This document shows positions 18,113 to 26,864 of a DNA stretch of 64,000 bases, in pieces. Positions within the stretch are counted from its first letter, which is position 1. Every line of letters starts with the position of its first letter. The position numbers and the translations under genes are program-made. Location: NCBI RefSeq assembly GCF_002105465.1, contig NZ_NCSQ01000166.1:570-64569 (forward strand), read 5' to 3'. The notes beneath the pieces were generated by a model. The model did no database searches, was not told where the DNA came from, and saw nothing but the letters and a program-made list of their open reading frames with translations. The DNA is from Aquidulcibacter paucihalophilus (GTDB lineage Bacteria; Pseudomonadota; Alphaproteobacteria; Caulobacterales; Aquidulcibacteraceae).

Positions 18113-20419
18113 TTAGCCCCCGAACTTCGCGCGCAGGGTCAAACCGACATAACGGTCTGCATCGCGTGGGATCAGATAACGCAACGCGCCACCTGGGCCG
18201 CCTGGCGTGATCAGTGACGCATATTTCTCGTCGGTCAGGTTTTTGATGTTCAAGGTCAAGCGATAGCGATCTTGCTTGTCGCTGATACCAATCGACGCGT
18301 CGACGATGGTGGTCTCAGGAATGCGCAGCAAGGGGTTTTCGCCAATGTCCGAGAATTGGTCGCTGCTGTAAGAAACCTGGCCATTCAAGTGAATAATGCC
18401 GGGGATCGAAGCAGGCTCCCACTCATAATTCGCGCCCAAGGAAGCCTTCAGGCGAGGCGACAGGGCCAAGCGTTCACCACGGCGGGCGGACGACAGAACC
18501 AAGTTGGCATCGCGGAATTCCTCGATCTGGGCATCGGTGACTGCCAAACCGCCATTGATAGTCAGGCCACCATCGGTGCGGATCAACCAGTCGAGTTCAA
18601 GACCCGTGGTCGACACATTACCAGCATTGGTCAACCGCGTGATGACCACGCCGTTCAAAGTGTCGAAGTTGTTGGCTTGGAAGTTTTCATAAACGGCGCG
18701 GAAGACGGCGAAGTTTACGATGACGCGATTATCCAAAAAGGCCGTTTTCACGCCACCTTCAGTCGAATCCACGGTTTCTGGCGCAATCGCGTTCAACCCG
18801 GTTGGATTCATGTTGAAGAAGACGTTGTAGGCGGGGCCCTTATAGCCGCGCGACTGGGTCAGATAGAAGTTGATGTCGTCGGTGGCTTGATACTTCAGGC
18901 CCAATTTACCCGAGACATTATCTTCCTTGGTATTGCCTTTAAAGCCGCTGGTGTCGTTGCGCAAACCAGGCAGACCACCCACAGGGGAAGGGATTCGGTT
19001 GTGGTAATAGCTCAACTTGTCTTGGGTAACACGAACGCCGGCGACGATGGACAGACGCTCAGTCGCCTTATAACTGCCGTCAGCGAACAAAGCGACGTTA
19101 CGCGATTCAGAACCAAAGTTCGCGCTCGAGAAAGCGGTCACAAAGGTGGAAACACCGGTTGCGGTCGAGCACGGACGCTGGCCCGTGGTGTCGATGGCCA
19201 AGGTCGAGGCGGTGCAGACGGTCACGTCACGACGGAAGTCACGCTCGGTTTCGGCATTGGCGAAATAAGCGCCAACCACATATTCCAAGGGCTTGCCTGC
19301 GGGCGAGGTCAAGCGCAATTCTTGGCTGAAGGTGGTCGACGTCTGGGGGCCGTCGTCATGCAATTGGGCAAAGCCGTTGCCGACATAGGCGGCTGGACGG
19401 TCTAGCCAGTCGCCTTCACGGACTTCCCGGTTGTCCCAGCCTCGGTAAGCGGTGATGGAGGTGATGGTAAAGTCGCCCGCATCCCAATCGGCTTGGGCCG
19501 AAATGCCCCAAGATTCTTCTTCAGTACGGGTGACGAGATTGTTGCGCACGGCGCGGGTTTCATCGCCGGCAAAAGTGATGCCGGGCAGAAGCGAGAGAAG
19601 GGCAGCTCCGTTTGCGCCGGAGGGTGCCGTGCCAATGACTTCGCCGCAGCAATTGTCGTCTGCTTTGCGATAATCGCCGATCAAGCGCACCTTCAGGCTT
19701 TCAGAGGCATCGATATCCAAAATGCCGCGAACGCCATAACGCTCATAGCCGTTGATTTTGCCGCCGGTGGTCAGATTGGTGATGTTGCCATCATAGGAGC
19801 CACCAAACACGGTAACGCGCGAACGCACGCTGTCGCTGAACGGCATGTCGACCGAGGCGCGCAGCTTGTATTCATTGCCATCGTTCGCGGTCAGTTGGAT
19901 GTCGCCGCTATGGACGCGACCTGGGCTGTTCGAGATGATGTTGACCACACCGGCAGAGGAGTTCTTGCCGAACAAAGTGCCTTGTGGGCCGCGCAACACT
20001 TCGATGCGCTGAATGTCGGACAAGTCGCCGAAAGCTTCACCAGCACGTGCCAAAACAACGCCGTCCAAGACCACAGCGACGCTGGGCTCTGCTGCGATCG
20101 AGAAGTTGATGGTGCCGACGCCGCGCAGGAACAGCGAGGAGTTCAGATTGGTGCCGCCCTTACGGAAGTTCAGAGTTGGGATTTGGGTCTGCACGCTTTC
20201 AATATTGTAGCCACCTGCACGCGCGATTTGCTCGCCCCCGATGACCGAAACCGCAGCTGCCACTTCTTGCACGTTTTGAACGCGCTTTTGAGCCGTCACG
20301 ATAATGACTTCAGCGCCTTCATCGGTTTTTGCTTCGGTAGATGCTTGCGCAAAGGCGCTTGTGCCCATGGCAAAGAAAAGTGTGGCCGCCGCAGCAGACC
20401 CAAGTAAAAGATGACGCAT
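18113..20419 (-). CDS. TonB-dependent outer-membrane receptor
   Basis: 768 residues. Signal peptide MRHLLLGSAAAATLFFAMGTSAFAQ (written here only to define residues 1-25, cleavage after AFAQ). TonB box-like EVIIVTAQ near residue 37, plug domain about 50-170 (FLRGVGTINFSIAAEPSVAV, VLRGPQGTLFGKNSSAGVVN), then a 22-strand beta-barrel. The C-terminus ends in an aromatic-rich barrel strand (RYVGLTLRAKFGG). It is the first gene of the operon with ssuA, ssuC and ssuB, so it is likely to carry an organosulfur substrate across the outer membrane. Iron or vitamin ligands remain possible, but no iron genes are near. Confidence 0.92.
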   Translation of the reverse strand: MRHLLLGSAAAATLFFAMGTSAFAQASTEAKTDEGAEVIIVTAQKRVQNVQEVAAAVSVIGGEQIARAGGYNIESVQTQIPTLNFRKGGTNLNSSLFLRGVGTINFSIAAEPSVAVVLDGVVLARAGEAFGDLSDIQRIEVLRGPQGTLFGKNSSAGVVNIISNSPGRVHSGDIQLTANDGNEYKLRASVDMPFSDSVRSRVTVFGGSYDGNITNLTTGGKINGYERYGVRGILDIDASESLKVRLIGDYRKADDNCCGEVIGTAPSGANGAALLSLLPGITFAGDETRAVRNNLVTRTEEESWGISAQADWDAGDFTITSITAYRGWDNREVREGDWLDRPAAYVGNGFAQLHDDGPQTSTTFSQELRLTSPAGKPLEYVVGAYFANAETERDFRRDVTVCTASTLAIDTTGQRPCSTATGVSTFVTAFSSANFGSESRNVALFADGSYKATERLSIVAGVRVTQDKLSYYHNRIPSPVGGLPGLRNDTSGFKGNTKEDNVSGKLGLKYQATDDINFYLTQSRGYKGPAYNVFFNMNPTGLNAIAPETVDSTEGGVKTAFLDNRVIVNFAVFRAVYENFQANNFDTLNGVVITRLTNAGNVSTTGLELDWLIRTDGGLTINGGLAVTDAQIEEFRDANLVLSSARRGERLALSPRLKASLGANYEWEPASIPGIIHLNGQVSYSSDQFSDIGENPLLRIPETTIVDASIGISDKQDRYRLTLNIKNLTDEKYASLITPGGPGGALRYLIPRDADRYVGLTLRAKFGG

Positions 20420-20619
20420 TTTATCCCCTCAGTGATGACGGATCTCTAAGTATCCTTCGATTGACTTCAAAATCACGTTCTCGTCGTGAAAAGCAAGTAG
20501 GGCGAGTGCGCGAAACCGACGAATTGAACCGCGGGTGCTATTCGCGCAACACTTTGACCTTATACCTTTTCTCTTAGGCCATGCGGGCAGATTGCCCAAG
20601 CAGCACAGCTAACCATAGA

Positions 20620-20658
20620 CCTAAGCAATCCTTAGGCTTAGTTTGGTTGGCCTAAGCC
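20620..20658. promoter_or_regulatory. Nested inverted repeats upstream of the HMG-CoA-lyase-type gene
   Basis: CCTAAG-N5-CTTAGG (20620-20636) is a perfect inverted repeat. It overlaps a second one, GGCTTAG-N10-CTAAGCC (20635-20641 with 20652-20658). The pair ends 26 bases before the start codon at 20685. Such an arrangement is typical of an operator for a dimeric regulator, but I cannot name the regulator. The rest of the 265-base gap up to the TonB receptor shows nothing I recognise. Confidence 0.45.
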
Positions 20659-20684
20659 AGATGATGCGCCATGAGGTCTTGTCG

Positions 20685-21593
20685 ATGAATAGCGTTGAAA
20701 TTGTTGAGGTTGGTGCGCGAGATGGGCTGCAAAACGAGCCGGATATTCTGCCGACTGAGCAAAAAGTGGCGCTGATCCAAGCCGCGATTGCGGCAGGCGT
20801 GCGCCGGATCGAGACCGCAAGCTTTGTTAATCCGCGCCGTGTCCCCCAGATGGCCGATGCAGAGGCCGTGATGGAAGCTTTGCCCGATACCGATCAGGTG
20901 ACTTATATTGGCCTTGTGCTGAATGAACGCGGGGCAGAGCGAGCGCTTCTGACGCGCGTGCATGAATTGGGTGCCGTTGCCGTGGCGAGCGACAGCTTTG
21001 CGATGCGAAATCAAGGCCAAACCAGCGCGGAAAGCATTCAAGTGGCTAATGCGATTGTTGCTATGGCCAAAGCGGCAGGCCGCTCCGGGCAAGTCACCAT
21101 TTCTGCGGCCTTCGGTTGCCCATTTGAGGGCGAGGTAGACCCTGACCATGTGGTTGGCATGGCTGAGGCCTTGGCCAAAGCTGGCCCGCGCGAAATTGGT
21201 CTTGCTGATACGATTGGCGTTGCAGTGCCCCGTCAGGTTATGGCCTTGGTAAGCCGCGTCCAAGCCGTGGTCGGCGATATACCCATTCGCGCGCATTTTC
21301 ATAATACCCGCAATACAGGCCTCGCCAATGCGTGGGCGGCTTTTGAGGCAGGGGCAGTAACCCTAGATTCCAGTTTGGGCGGGCTGGGCGGTTGCCCGTT
21401 TGCGCCTAAGGCCACCGGCAATATCCCGACCGAGGACTTACTCTATTTGCTGCATCGATCTGGCGTCGCCACCGGCATTGACCTGGATGCCATGATTGAA
21501 GCGGGGCTGTGGTTGACGGACGTGATGGGCAAGCCTTTGCCGTCCATGGTCACCAAGGCTGGTAATTTTCCACCCCAAACCGCTGTCGCGTGA
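20685..21593 (+). CDS. Hydroxymethylglutaryl-CoA lyase-type enzyme
   Basis: 302 residues of HMGL-like TIM barrel. The start at 20685 gives MNSVEIVEVGARDGLQNE and has GAGG eight bases upstream. Family motifs are ARDGLQNE, ISAAFGCPFEG, HFHNTRNTGLANA, and the catalytic-cysteine signature GLGGCPFAPKATGN near residue 231. It should cleave HMG-CoA, or a related 3-hydroxy-3-methyl acyl-CoA, to acetyl-CoA and a ketoacid. It overlaps or abuts a CaiB/BaiF CoA-transferase, so the pair may activate and cleave a free acid. Leucine breakdown is possible, but the other leucine genes are not here. Confidence 0.9.
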   Translation: MNSVEIVEVGARDGLQNEPDILPTEQKVALIQAAIAAGVRRIETASFVNPRRVPQMADAEAVMEALPDTDQVTYIGLVLNERGAERALLTRVHELGAVAVASDSFAMRNQGQTSAESIQVANAIVAMAKAAGRSGQVTISAAFGCPFEGEVDPDHVVGMAEALAKAGPREIGLADTIGVAVPRQVMALVSRVQAVVGDIPIRAHFHNTRNTGLANAWAAFEAGAVTLDSSLGGLGGCPFAPKATGNIPTEDLLYLLHRSGVATGIDLDAMIEAGLWLTDVMGKPLPSMVTKAGNFPPQTAVA

Positions 21594-21601
21594 GGAAGCC
21601 C

Positions 21602-22801
21602 ATGTCGGAAGCAACTGGCCCCCTCAAAGGTTTGCGGGTAATCGAATTAGGGGTTCTGCTTGCCGGGCCCTTTTGCGGACAAATCTTGGGCGACCTCGGG
21701 GCCGAAGTCATCAAGGTTGAGCCCCCTGGCCAAGGCGACCCTCTGCGCGAATGGGGCACGGTCAAAAAGGATGGCCATGGGGTTTGGTTCCCCATTGTTG
21801 CTCGCAATAAAAAGTGCATCACGCTGGATTTGCGAAAGGAAGCTGGCCAAGCCGTCTTGAAGGATTTGGTCAAGGAGGCGGACTTTCTCCTTGAGAACTT
21901 CCGACCCGGAACTTTGGAAAAATGGGGCTTAGGCTATGACGCTTTATCCGCCCTTAATCCTGGCCTCATCATGATTCGCGTGTCCGGCTATGGCCAGACC
22001 GGGCCCAATAGTCACAAGGCAGGCTATGCCAGTGTTGGCGAGGCGATGGGTGGTCTGCGCTATGTGATGGGCGAGCCTGACCGGATGCCATCGCGGGCCG
22101 GGATCTCGATTGGCGACAGTCTGGCCGCCACCTATGCCGCCATTGGGGCTTTGGCCGCCCTTGAACACAGACGCACTACGGGGCGCGGCCAGATCGTCGA
22201 TTCGGCGATTTATGAGGCCTGCTTTGCCATGATGGAAAGCCTCGTGCCTGACTATCATTTTGGCGGCTATATCCGGGAACGGACAGGCTCTTTCTTGCCC
22301 AAAATCGCACCATCGAACATCTATCCAGCCAGCGACGGCATGCTGATCCTTGCCGCCAATCAAGACACGGTATGGCGGCGCTTGGCCGAAGCCATGGGTC
22401 AGCCCGAACTGGCCGATGACCCGCGCTTTTTGACCCATGTCGCCCGTGGCGAAAACCAAGCAAAACTCGATGCCTTGATCAGCGCTTGGACCCTGAACAT
22501 GACCTGTGTGGAACTAGAGGCGGTCTGCGAGGCCCATGGCGTGCCGTGTGGCCGCATCTATCGCGCGCCCGACATGTTGGCCGACCCCCATTTCGCTGCG
22601 CGCGAAGCGATTGTGACGGTGGAACATCCAGAACTGGGGCCGTTCCCCATGCCGAATGTCTTCCCCAAGCTGTCCGGCACACCAGGCAATGTGCGTTGGA
22701 CGGGGCCAGAGCTTGGCAGCCATACCACCGAAGTTCTTGCCACTCTTTTGGGCTATGATGAGGATACGATTGCGTCGCTCAAGGGCGCAGGGGTGATCTA
22801 A
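21602..22801 (+). CDS. CaiB/BaiF family (class III) CoA-transferase
   Basis: 399 residues. [20 protein letters not shown] with [21 protein letters not shown] are the N-terminal signature. The segment [21 protein letters not shown] carries the likely nucleophilic Asp near residue 162. A TGAGGA site lies just before the ATG at 21602; a GTG at 21590 overlapping the previous stop is the alternative. With the HMGL-type gene it recalls succinyl-CoA:hydroxymethylglutarate/glutarate CoA-transferase, an inference from family and context. Its TAA overlaps the ruvB stop as CTAA. Confidence 0.9.
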   Translation: MSEATGPLKGLRVIELGVLLAGPFCGQILGDLGAEVIKVEPPGQGDPLREWGTVKKDGHGVWFPIVARNKKCITLDLRKEAGQAVLKDLVKEADFLLENFRPGTLEKWGLGYDALSALNPGLIMIRVSGYGQTGPNSHKAGYASVGEAMGGLRYVMGEPDRMPSRAGISIGDSLAATYAAIGALAALEHRRTTGRGQIVDSAIYEACFAMMESLVPDYHFGGYIRERTGSFLPKIAPSNIYPASDGMLILAANQDTVWRRLAEAMGQPELADDPRFLTHVARGENQAKLDALISAWTLNMTCVELEAVCEAHGVPCGRIYRAPDMLADPHFAAREAIVTVEHPELGPFPMPNVFPKLSGTPGNVRWTGPELGSHTTEVLATLLGYDEDTIASLKGAGVI

Positions 22802-23853
22802 CGCGCTGAATCGTCAAACAAGCCAGGTTGCGGTGGTGCCTTTGGCTCCGGCAGGCCAAAGAGCTGGTAGGCCCGGGCGGCAGCAACCCGCCCACGCGGC
22901 GTGCGCATGATAAAGCCCTGCTGCATCAGATAGGGCTCAATGACATCTTCCACCCCGTCGCGGGCTTCGGAGATGGCCGCCGCCAAGGTCTCCACGCCCA
23001 CGGGACCCCCGCCATAAGTCTCAACCAAGGCCCGCAAATAGCGGCGGTCGAGCATGTCGAGGCCGTCTGGATCAATGTCGAGGCGGGCAAGGCCATGGGC
23101 GGCGGTCTGGGCGTCCAAGGGGCTGCTCAAGGCATCAGCAAAGTCCCGGACGCGTCGCAACAAGCGCACCGCGATGCGGGGCGTGCCACGCGCGCGGCGC
23201 GCAATCTCAGTCGCCCCATCTGGTGTCAATGGCGCACCCAATTTTCCAGCCGCGCGCCGCAAGATCATTTCCAGATCGGCCACGCTATAAAAATCGAGGC
23301 GGGAGACGATGCCAAATCGGTCGCGCAGCGGCGTGGACAGCAGGCCCGCCCTCGTCGTCGCGCCCACCAAGGTAAAGGGCGACAAATCGATGCGGATTGA
23401 TCGGGCGGAGGGGCCTTCGCCAATGACGAGATCGAGGGCGTAATCTTCCATCGCTGGGTAGAGAATTTCTTCAACCGCCGCGGACAGTCGGTGAATCTCG
23501 TCGATGAACAGGACATCTCGCGGTTCAAGATTGGTCAGGAGGGCCGCCAGATCGCCTGCCTTGGCGATCACAGGTCCCGATGTCGTCTTGAGGTTTACGC
23601 CCAATTCGCGGGCGGTAATCTGGGCTAAAGTTGTTTTGCCCAAGCCCGGTGGGCCAAACAACAACAAATGATCCATGGCATCGCCGCGCCCTTTGGCGGC
23701 GCGGACAAAGATTTCAAGATTGGCCTTAAGTTCTGTTTGGCCGACAAATTCGTCAAAGCCAGAGGGGCGCAGCGCGCGGTCTAGCGTGTCGCCCACGCGC
23801 AATTCCGACGAGATCAGGCGTTCCCCGCTGAGGCCATCTTCTGGCTGATTCAT
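22798..23853 (-). CDS. ruvB: Holliday junction branch-migration helicase RuvB
   Basis: AAA+ motor of the RuvAB branch-migration complex. 351 residues. Motifs: [12 protein letters not shown], Walker [10 protein letters not shown] near residue 68, Walker [12 protein letters not shown], sensor 1 [12 protein letters not shown], and the arginine-finger region PLRDRFGI. The C-terminal winged helix has [12 protein letters not shown]. Last gene of the ruvC-ruvA-ruvB operon; the ATG overlaps the ruvA stop by four bases. Confidence 0.98.
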   Translation of the reverse strand: MNQPEDGLSGERLISSELRVGDTLDRALRPSGFDEFVGQTELKANLEIFVRAAKGRGDAMDHLLLFGPPGLGKTTLAQITARELGVNLKTTSGPVIAKAGDLAALLTNLEPRDVLFIDEIHRLSAAVEEILYPAMEDYALDLVIGEGPSARSIRIDLSPFTLVGATTRAGLLSTPLRDRFGIVSRLDFYSVADLEMILRRAAGKLGAPLTPDGATEIARRARGTPRIAVRLLRRVRDFADALSSPLDAQTAAHGLARLDIDPDGLDMLDRRYLRALVETYGGGPVGVETLAAAISEARDGVEDVIEPYLMQQGFIMRTPRGRVAAARAYQLFGLPEPKAPPQPGLFDDSAR

Positions 23854-24509
23854 CGGCCAATCTCCTTCAAGGCCGCCTTCACCAGCGCACCCACACTAGC
23901 CTCCTCACCAAGGCTGCGGCTGGCTTGGGCCACAGCGCGCAAGGCCTCGGGCTGGGCAATGCCGAGGTTGAGAAGGGCTGAAATGGCTTGCGAGCGGTCG
24001 GCCAAAGCAGGGCCTTCTTGAACCTGTGTGGTCTGGGCTTGGGGTTCGGCAGAAAGCGGCGCACCGCCTTCGCTAAAGCCAGAGGTTCCAGTTTGCCCCA
24101 TCAGACTGGCTGGCGGTGGGCGGCCTTTCAGTTCGGTAGCAATGCGGGCAGCAAGCTTTGGGCCGACGCCGTTGGCTCGCGCAATGCTGACCTTATCTTC
24201 AAGGGCTGCGGCCTCCATTAATTGATTGGGCGAAAGAACGTCCAAAATCGACAGCGCCACTTTGGCCCCAACACCGCTAATCTCTTGTAATTTGGCAAAC
24301 CAAGCCCGCTCAGCATCAGATAGAAAGCCATAAAGCTTCAATGAATCTTCGCGCACTTGCGTCTCGATGAAGACATGGACCGCAGCCCCTTGGCCGAGAC
24401 GCGACAACGTCCGTGTTCCGGCAAAAACCAAATAGCCCACACCCCCGACTTCGATCAAAGCGCGATCTTCGCCCGTTGCGGCCACTATGCCTTTCAGCGA
24501 GCCTATCAT
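23850..24509 (-). CDS. ruvA: Holliday junction binding protein RuvA
   Basis: Forms the tetramer that holds the four-way junction and recruits RuvB. 219 residues: OB-fold domain ([26 protein letters not shown]), two helix-hairpin-helix motifs ([15 protein letters not shown] near residue 79 and [18 protein letters not shown] near residue 110), a variable linker rich in Gln, Thr and Ser, and the C-terminal domain III that contacts RuvB. The linker is somewhat longer than in E. coli RuvA (203 residues). ATGA overlaps on both sides. Confidence 0.97.
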   Translation of the reverse strand: MIGSLKGIVAATGEDRALIEVGGVGYLVFAGTRTLSRLGQGAAVHVFIETQVREDSLKLYGFLSDAERAWFAKLQEISGVGAKVALSILDVLSPNQLMEAAALEDKVSIARANGVGPKLAARIATELKGRPPPASLMGQTGTSGFSEGGAPLSAEPQAQTTQVQEGPALADRSQAISALLNLGIAQPEALRAVAQASRSLGEEASVGALVKAALKEIGR

Positions 24510-25018
24510 CCTTTAGCAGCCATTAGGTGGTTGCTGGGGCTGCGCCGCTCTGCTGCATGGCAGATGGCGGCGGCCAAAGCATCGGCGGCATCGGCGGAAA
24601 CCGCCCCCGATTGCGGCAAGAGACGGCGAACCATGAAGGCCACTTGCTCCTTCTCCGCCCCGCCAGTTCCGACTAGCGCCTTTTTGATATGGCGGGTTGC
24701 ATACTCCGTCACGGCAACATGGTGTTGCGCCAAAACCGACAGGGTCGCGCCACGGGCGTGGCCGAGCAATAAAGCCGATTGCGCATTCTTCGCCATGAAC
24801 ACCTCTTCAACCGCTGCTTCGGTCGGGTTGTAGAAATCAAGCACGTCTTTGATGCCGCTGGCAAGCGCGCCCAAACGCTCTGTCAAAGGCAGTTTTGTGG
24901 CGGGTGCGATCACGCCATGGGCGACCCATGAAATACGGGCACCTTCGCACGCAATGACGCCCCAGCCGGTGCGTTGGAGACCGGGATCAATGCCCAGAAG
25001 GATCGTTTGAAGTGACAT
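24506..25018 (-). CDS. ruvC: Holliday junction resolvase RuvC
   Basis: 170 residues. The start at 25018 (MSLQTILLGIDPGLQRTGWG) has GAAAG six bases upstream; the frame is open further back, but those codons are not family-like. Catalytic acids are visible: Asp10 in GIDPGLQ, Glu in AVEEVF near residue 69, and the Asp pair in SADAADALAAAICH near residues 143-146. First gene of ruvCAB, behind a LexA-type box at 25073-25087. Confidence 0.97.
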   Translation of the reverse strand: MSLQTILLGIDPGLQRTGWGVIACEGARISWVAHGVIAPATKLPLTERLGALASGIKDVLDFYNPTEAAVEEVFMAKNAQSALLLGHARGATLSVLAQHHVAVTEYATRHIKKALVGTGGAEKEQVAFMVRRLLPQSGAVSADAADALAAAICHAAERRSPSNHLMAAKG

Positions 25019-25072
25019 GTCTTTCGTTCCGTAAAGCGAATCGCAGCCTTCGTGCACCAGGGTACCTTAACA

Positions 25073-25087
25073 GAACATAACCAGAAC
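25073..25087 (-). promoter_or_regulatory. LexA (SOS) box upstream of ruvCAB
   Basis: On the minus strand the sequence is GTTC-TGGTTAT-GTTC, an exact match to the alphaproteobacterial LexA motif GTTC-N7-GTTC. It lies 55 bases upstream of the ruvC start in an 81-base intergenic gap. ruvCAB is a known SOS operon in many bacteria, so the location is sensible. Confidence 0.7.
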
Positions 25088-25099
25088 AATAAAGCGATG

Positions 25100-25945
25100 C
25101 TATTTTTTCTTCAACAGCATCACTTCAATCCGCCCGTCGTTGGCGCGCCACGTCTGATGGACCTCAAAACCAGCAACTTCGTGGGCGAGCGTTTCGGTGG
25201 TAAATTGCTGTGCGGCACCCATGGCCAGCCAGTCGCCAAGCTTAAAGCCGCAGCCTGCATCTTGCCACTGGATACTGGCATCCTTCTGGGCCACAGCCCC
25301 AAACTGAACCTGTTGACTGGCAGCTTGATGGAAAACGCGGGCTTCAAAGCCATGGCTTTTACCCAAACGGGTTAGGCAGGTGCGCACCAAAGATTGGCCA
25401 AATTCTTGATAGGCGGCTTCGACCATTGCGGCATCTTGGGCTAATTCGATTGTGACCAGCAGGAAGTCATCGCTTGTCAGCGTCAGTGAAGCGCCGTGAA
25501 ACAGTTCCTTTCGCTCCTCCGCCGTCAAAAAGCCCAATCCGCCGCCAGAGATGATGGCGAGTGTTGTGCCTGACCCGATCGCCGGTAAGTCCCAATTTGC
25601 CGGGTTGGCACTTGCCGGTGCCACGCTGATTTCTGCAGTCGTATCTTTCGCTTGCAGGGTATCGAAGACCCGTGGGTCGATCTCGCGATTCATCAAGACA
25701 ATCGCCTTTGGGCGTTCCAATGTCGCTAAAGTTTGGGCGGTCCGCAAACCCGTAAATGGCCCGCAGTCGATCAGGCGGGCAGCAGGCCCAACCAAGGTGG
25801 CGATGTGCGGCAGGATACGATCAAGGACTTCGCGCTCTGCCCGCTCGACATGGGAAGCAGGGTTAGCCAGCCCAAGCGCAATCGCGAAACTTCGTTCGCC
25901 AGCCAGCAGACCCTGTTGGTGGTGCCGGACCAAATCTTCAAACAT
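25100..25945 (-). CDS. Divergent EgtD-like (histidine-specific methyltransferase fold) protein
   Basis: 281 residues, not a clear member of a well-known family. By eye, the order of conserved segments follows EgtD/Methyltransf_33. These are an N-terminal MFEDLVRHH, an AEREVLDRILPHIATLV helix, a SAM-site-like strand and loop ARLIDCGPFTGLRTAQTL, LAIISGGGLGFLTAEERKEL in the place of EgtD's FLGSTIGNL region, and a C-terminal WRANDGRIEVMLLKKK like EgtD's terminal strand. The acidic ELGSG motif is altered, so SAM binding is uncertain. It lies between nadD and ruvC on the same strand. Function unknown; ergothioneine genes are not seen nearby. Confidence 0.5.
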   Translation of the reverse strand: MFEDLVRHHQQGLLAGERSFAIALGLANPASHVERAEREVLDRILPHIATLVGPAARLIDCGPFTGLRTAQTLATLERPKAIVLMNREIDPRVFDTLQAKDTTAEISVAPASANPANWDLPAIGSGTTLAIISGGGLGFLTAEERKELFHGASLTLTSDDFLLVTIELAQDAAMVEAAYQEFGQSLVRTCLTRLGKSHGFEARVFHQAASQQVQFGAVAQKDASIQWQDAGCGFKLGDWLAMGAAQQFTTETLAHEVAGFEVHQTWRANDGRIEVMLLKKK

Positions 25946-25982
25946 GGACTCACAAACCTCAGGGAATAATCTTCAAACTAAC

Positions 25983-26585
25983 TCACACAGCGGACAGACC
26001 AGCACCACTTGCCCGAAGCGCTGTGGAGGATAGGGGATTCCAACGGGCGGGTATATAGACCCAGGCCGGTGGTACAGCACTTGGACAGGCCATGGCATTG
26101 ACCAAGTTCAGCCGTGCGTGGGGGAAGCGTTGTGCCAACCGCCCAAGCCGGGCGCGCGGTCCAGCCCCTGGGCGCGACACAACACAGATCGGCACCAAGC
26201 GCGCAATATCCTGCCAGCCGCGCCAGCGCTCAAACCCACTTAAATTGTCGGCCCCCATCAGCCAGACAAAATGCACGCCGGGATAACGTCGTTTTAGGGC
26301 CCGGAGCGTGTCGATGGTGAATTGGGTTTTTAGGCGGGTCTCAATATCGGTGACAATATTGTTCGGACCGCGCGCCACACTTCGCGCAGAGGCGAGCCTG
26401 CGTTCCAAGGGTGTGGATTTTGGCTTTAGCGGGTTTTGCGGCGATACCAGCCACCAGACACACGTCAGGCCCAGCCGGGCACGGGCTGTCTCGGCCACGT
26501 GGGCATGGCCAGAATGGGCAGGATCAAAAGAACCACCGAGGAGCCCGACCTTCATCCCTCGCGGCGCTTGTAGCGCGTATCGCAT
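25983..26585 (-). CDS. nadD: Nicotinate-nucleotide adenylyltransferase
   Basis: Converts NaMN and ATP to NaAD in NAD synthesis. 200 residues from the first ATG; a second ATG at 26555 (MKVGLLGGSFDPAHSGH) would give 190 and is equally possible. The nucleotidyltransferase motif GGSFDPAHSGH is complete, WLVSPQNPLK follows, and the C-terminal STALR motif is present as SSTALRASG. In many alphaproteobacteria nadD is followed by rsfS and rlmH; here it is followed by the EgtD-like gene instead. Confidence 0.93.
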   Translation of the reverse strand: MRYALQAPRGMKVGLLGGSFDPAHSGHAHVAETARARLGLTCVWWLVSPQNPLKPKSTPLERRLASARSVARGPNNIVTDIETRLKTQFTIDTLRALKRRYPGVHFVWLMGADNLSGFERWRGWQDIARLVPICVVSRPGAGPRARLGRLAQRFPHARLNLVNAMACPSAVPPAWVYIPARWNPLSSTALRASGAGLSAV

Positions 26586-26816
26586 GGGCCACGATTACGG
26601 GAGAGTCCGGCATAGGGGAAGGGGTTATGCTCAGATTGAGGATAGATTGCTGCTTTAGCTGGGACGTAGGCGCGAACCAGCTTCAGGCCGAAACCGCTTG
26701 CTTATTGGGTAAGAAGGGCGCATAGGGCACATGTCTAATGACGGGTCTATGCTTGTCTGTTCGCTGAGATCTTCGGCGCTGCTCTCAAAAATACCTCCTG
26801 AAATGTCGACGCCAAA

Positions 26817-26836
26817 ATGCCTGCACGTGCAGGCAT
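26817..26836. promoter_or_regulatory. Perfect 20-bp palindrome in the leader of the cold-shock gene
   Basis: ATGCCTGCACGTGCAGGCAT is fully self-complementary, with no spacer. It ends 28 bases before the csp start at 26865. It could be an operator for a dimeric protein or, in RNA, a hairpin with an eight-base stem and a four-base loop. The remaining region 26586-26816 between nadD and this site shows no gene or RNA I recognise. Confidence 0.5.
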
Positions 26837-26864
26837 CTAATTCTCTATGAACGGAACTACGCTA

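Noticed and set aside
18272-20407. Two long open frames (377 and 304 codons) on the plus strand opposite the TonB receptor gene
   Set aside because: They lie wholly antisense to a receptor with signal peptide, plug and barrel motifs. Their translations are low in recognisable domains and look like the by-product of third-position GC bias.
20479-20490. GTTC half-site in the TonB receptor promoter region, considered as an SOS box
   Set aside because: No second GTTC at the seven-base spacing.
26794-26799. CCTCCT (anti-Shine-Dalgarno sequence) in the csp leader
   Set aside because: It could pair with a ribosome site, but the csp site is GGAA-like and not complementary over a useful length; on the minus strand it precedes only a 12-codon frame.
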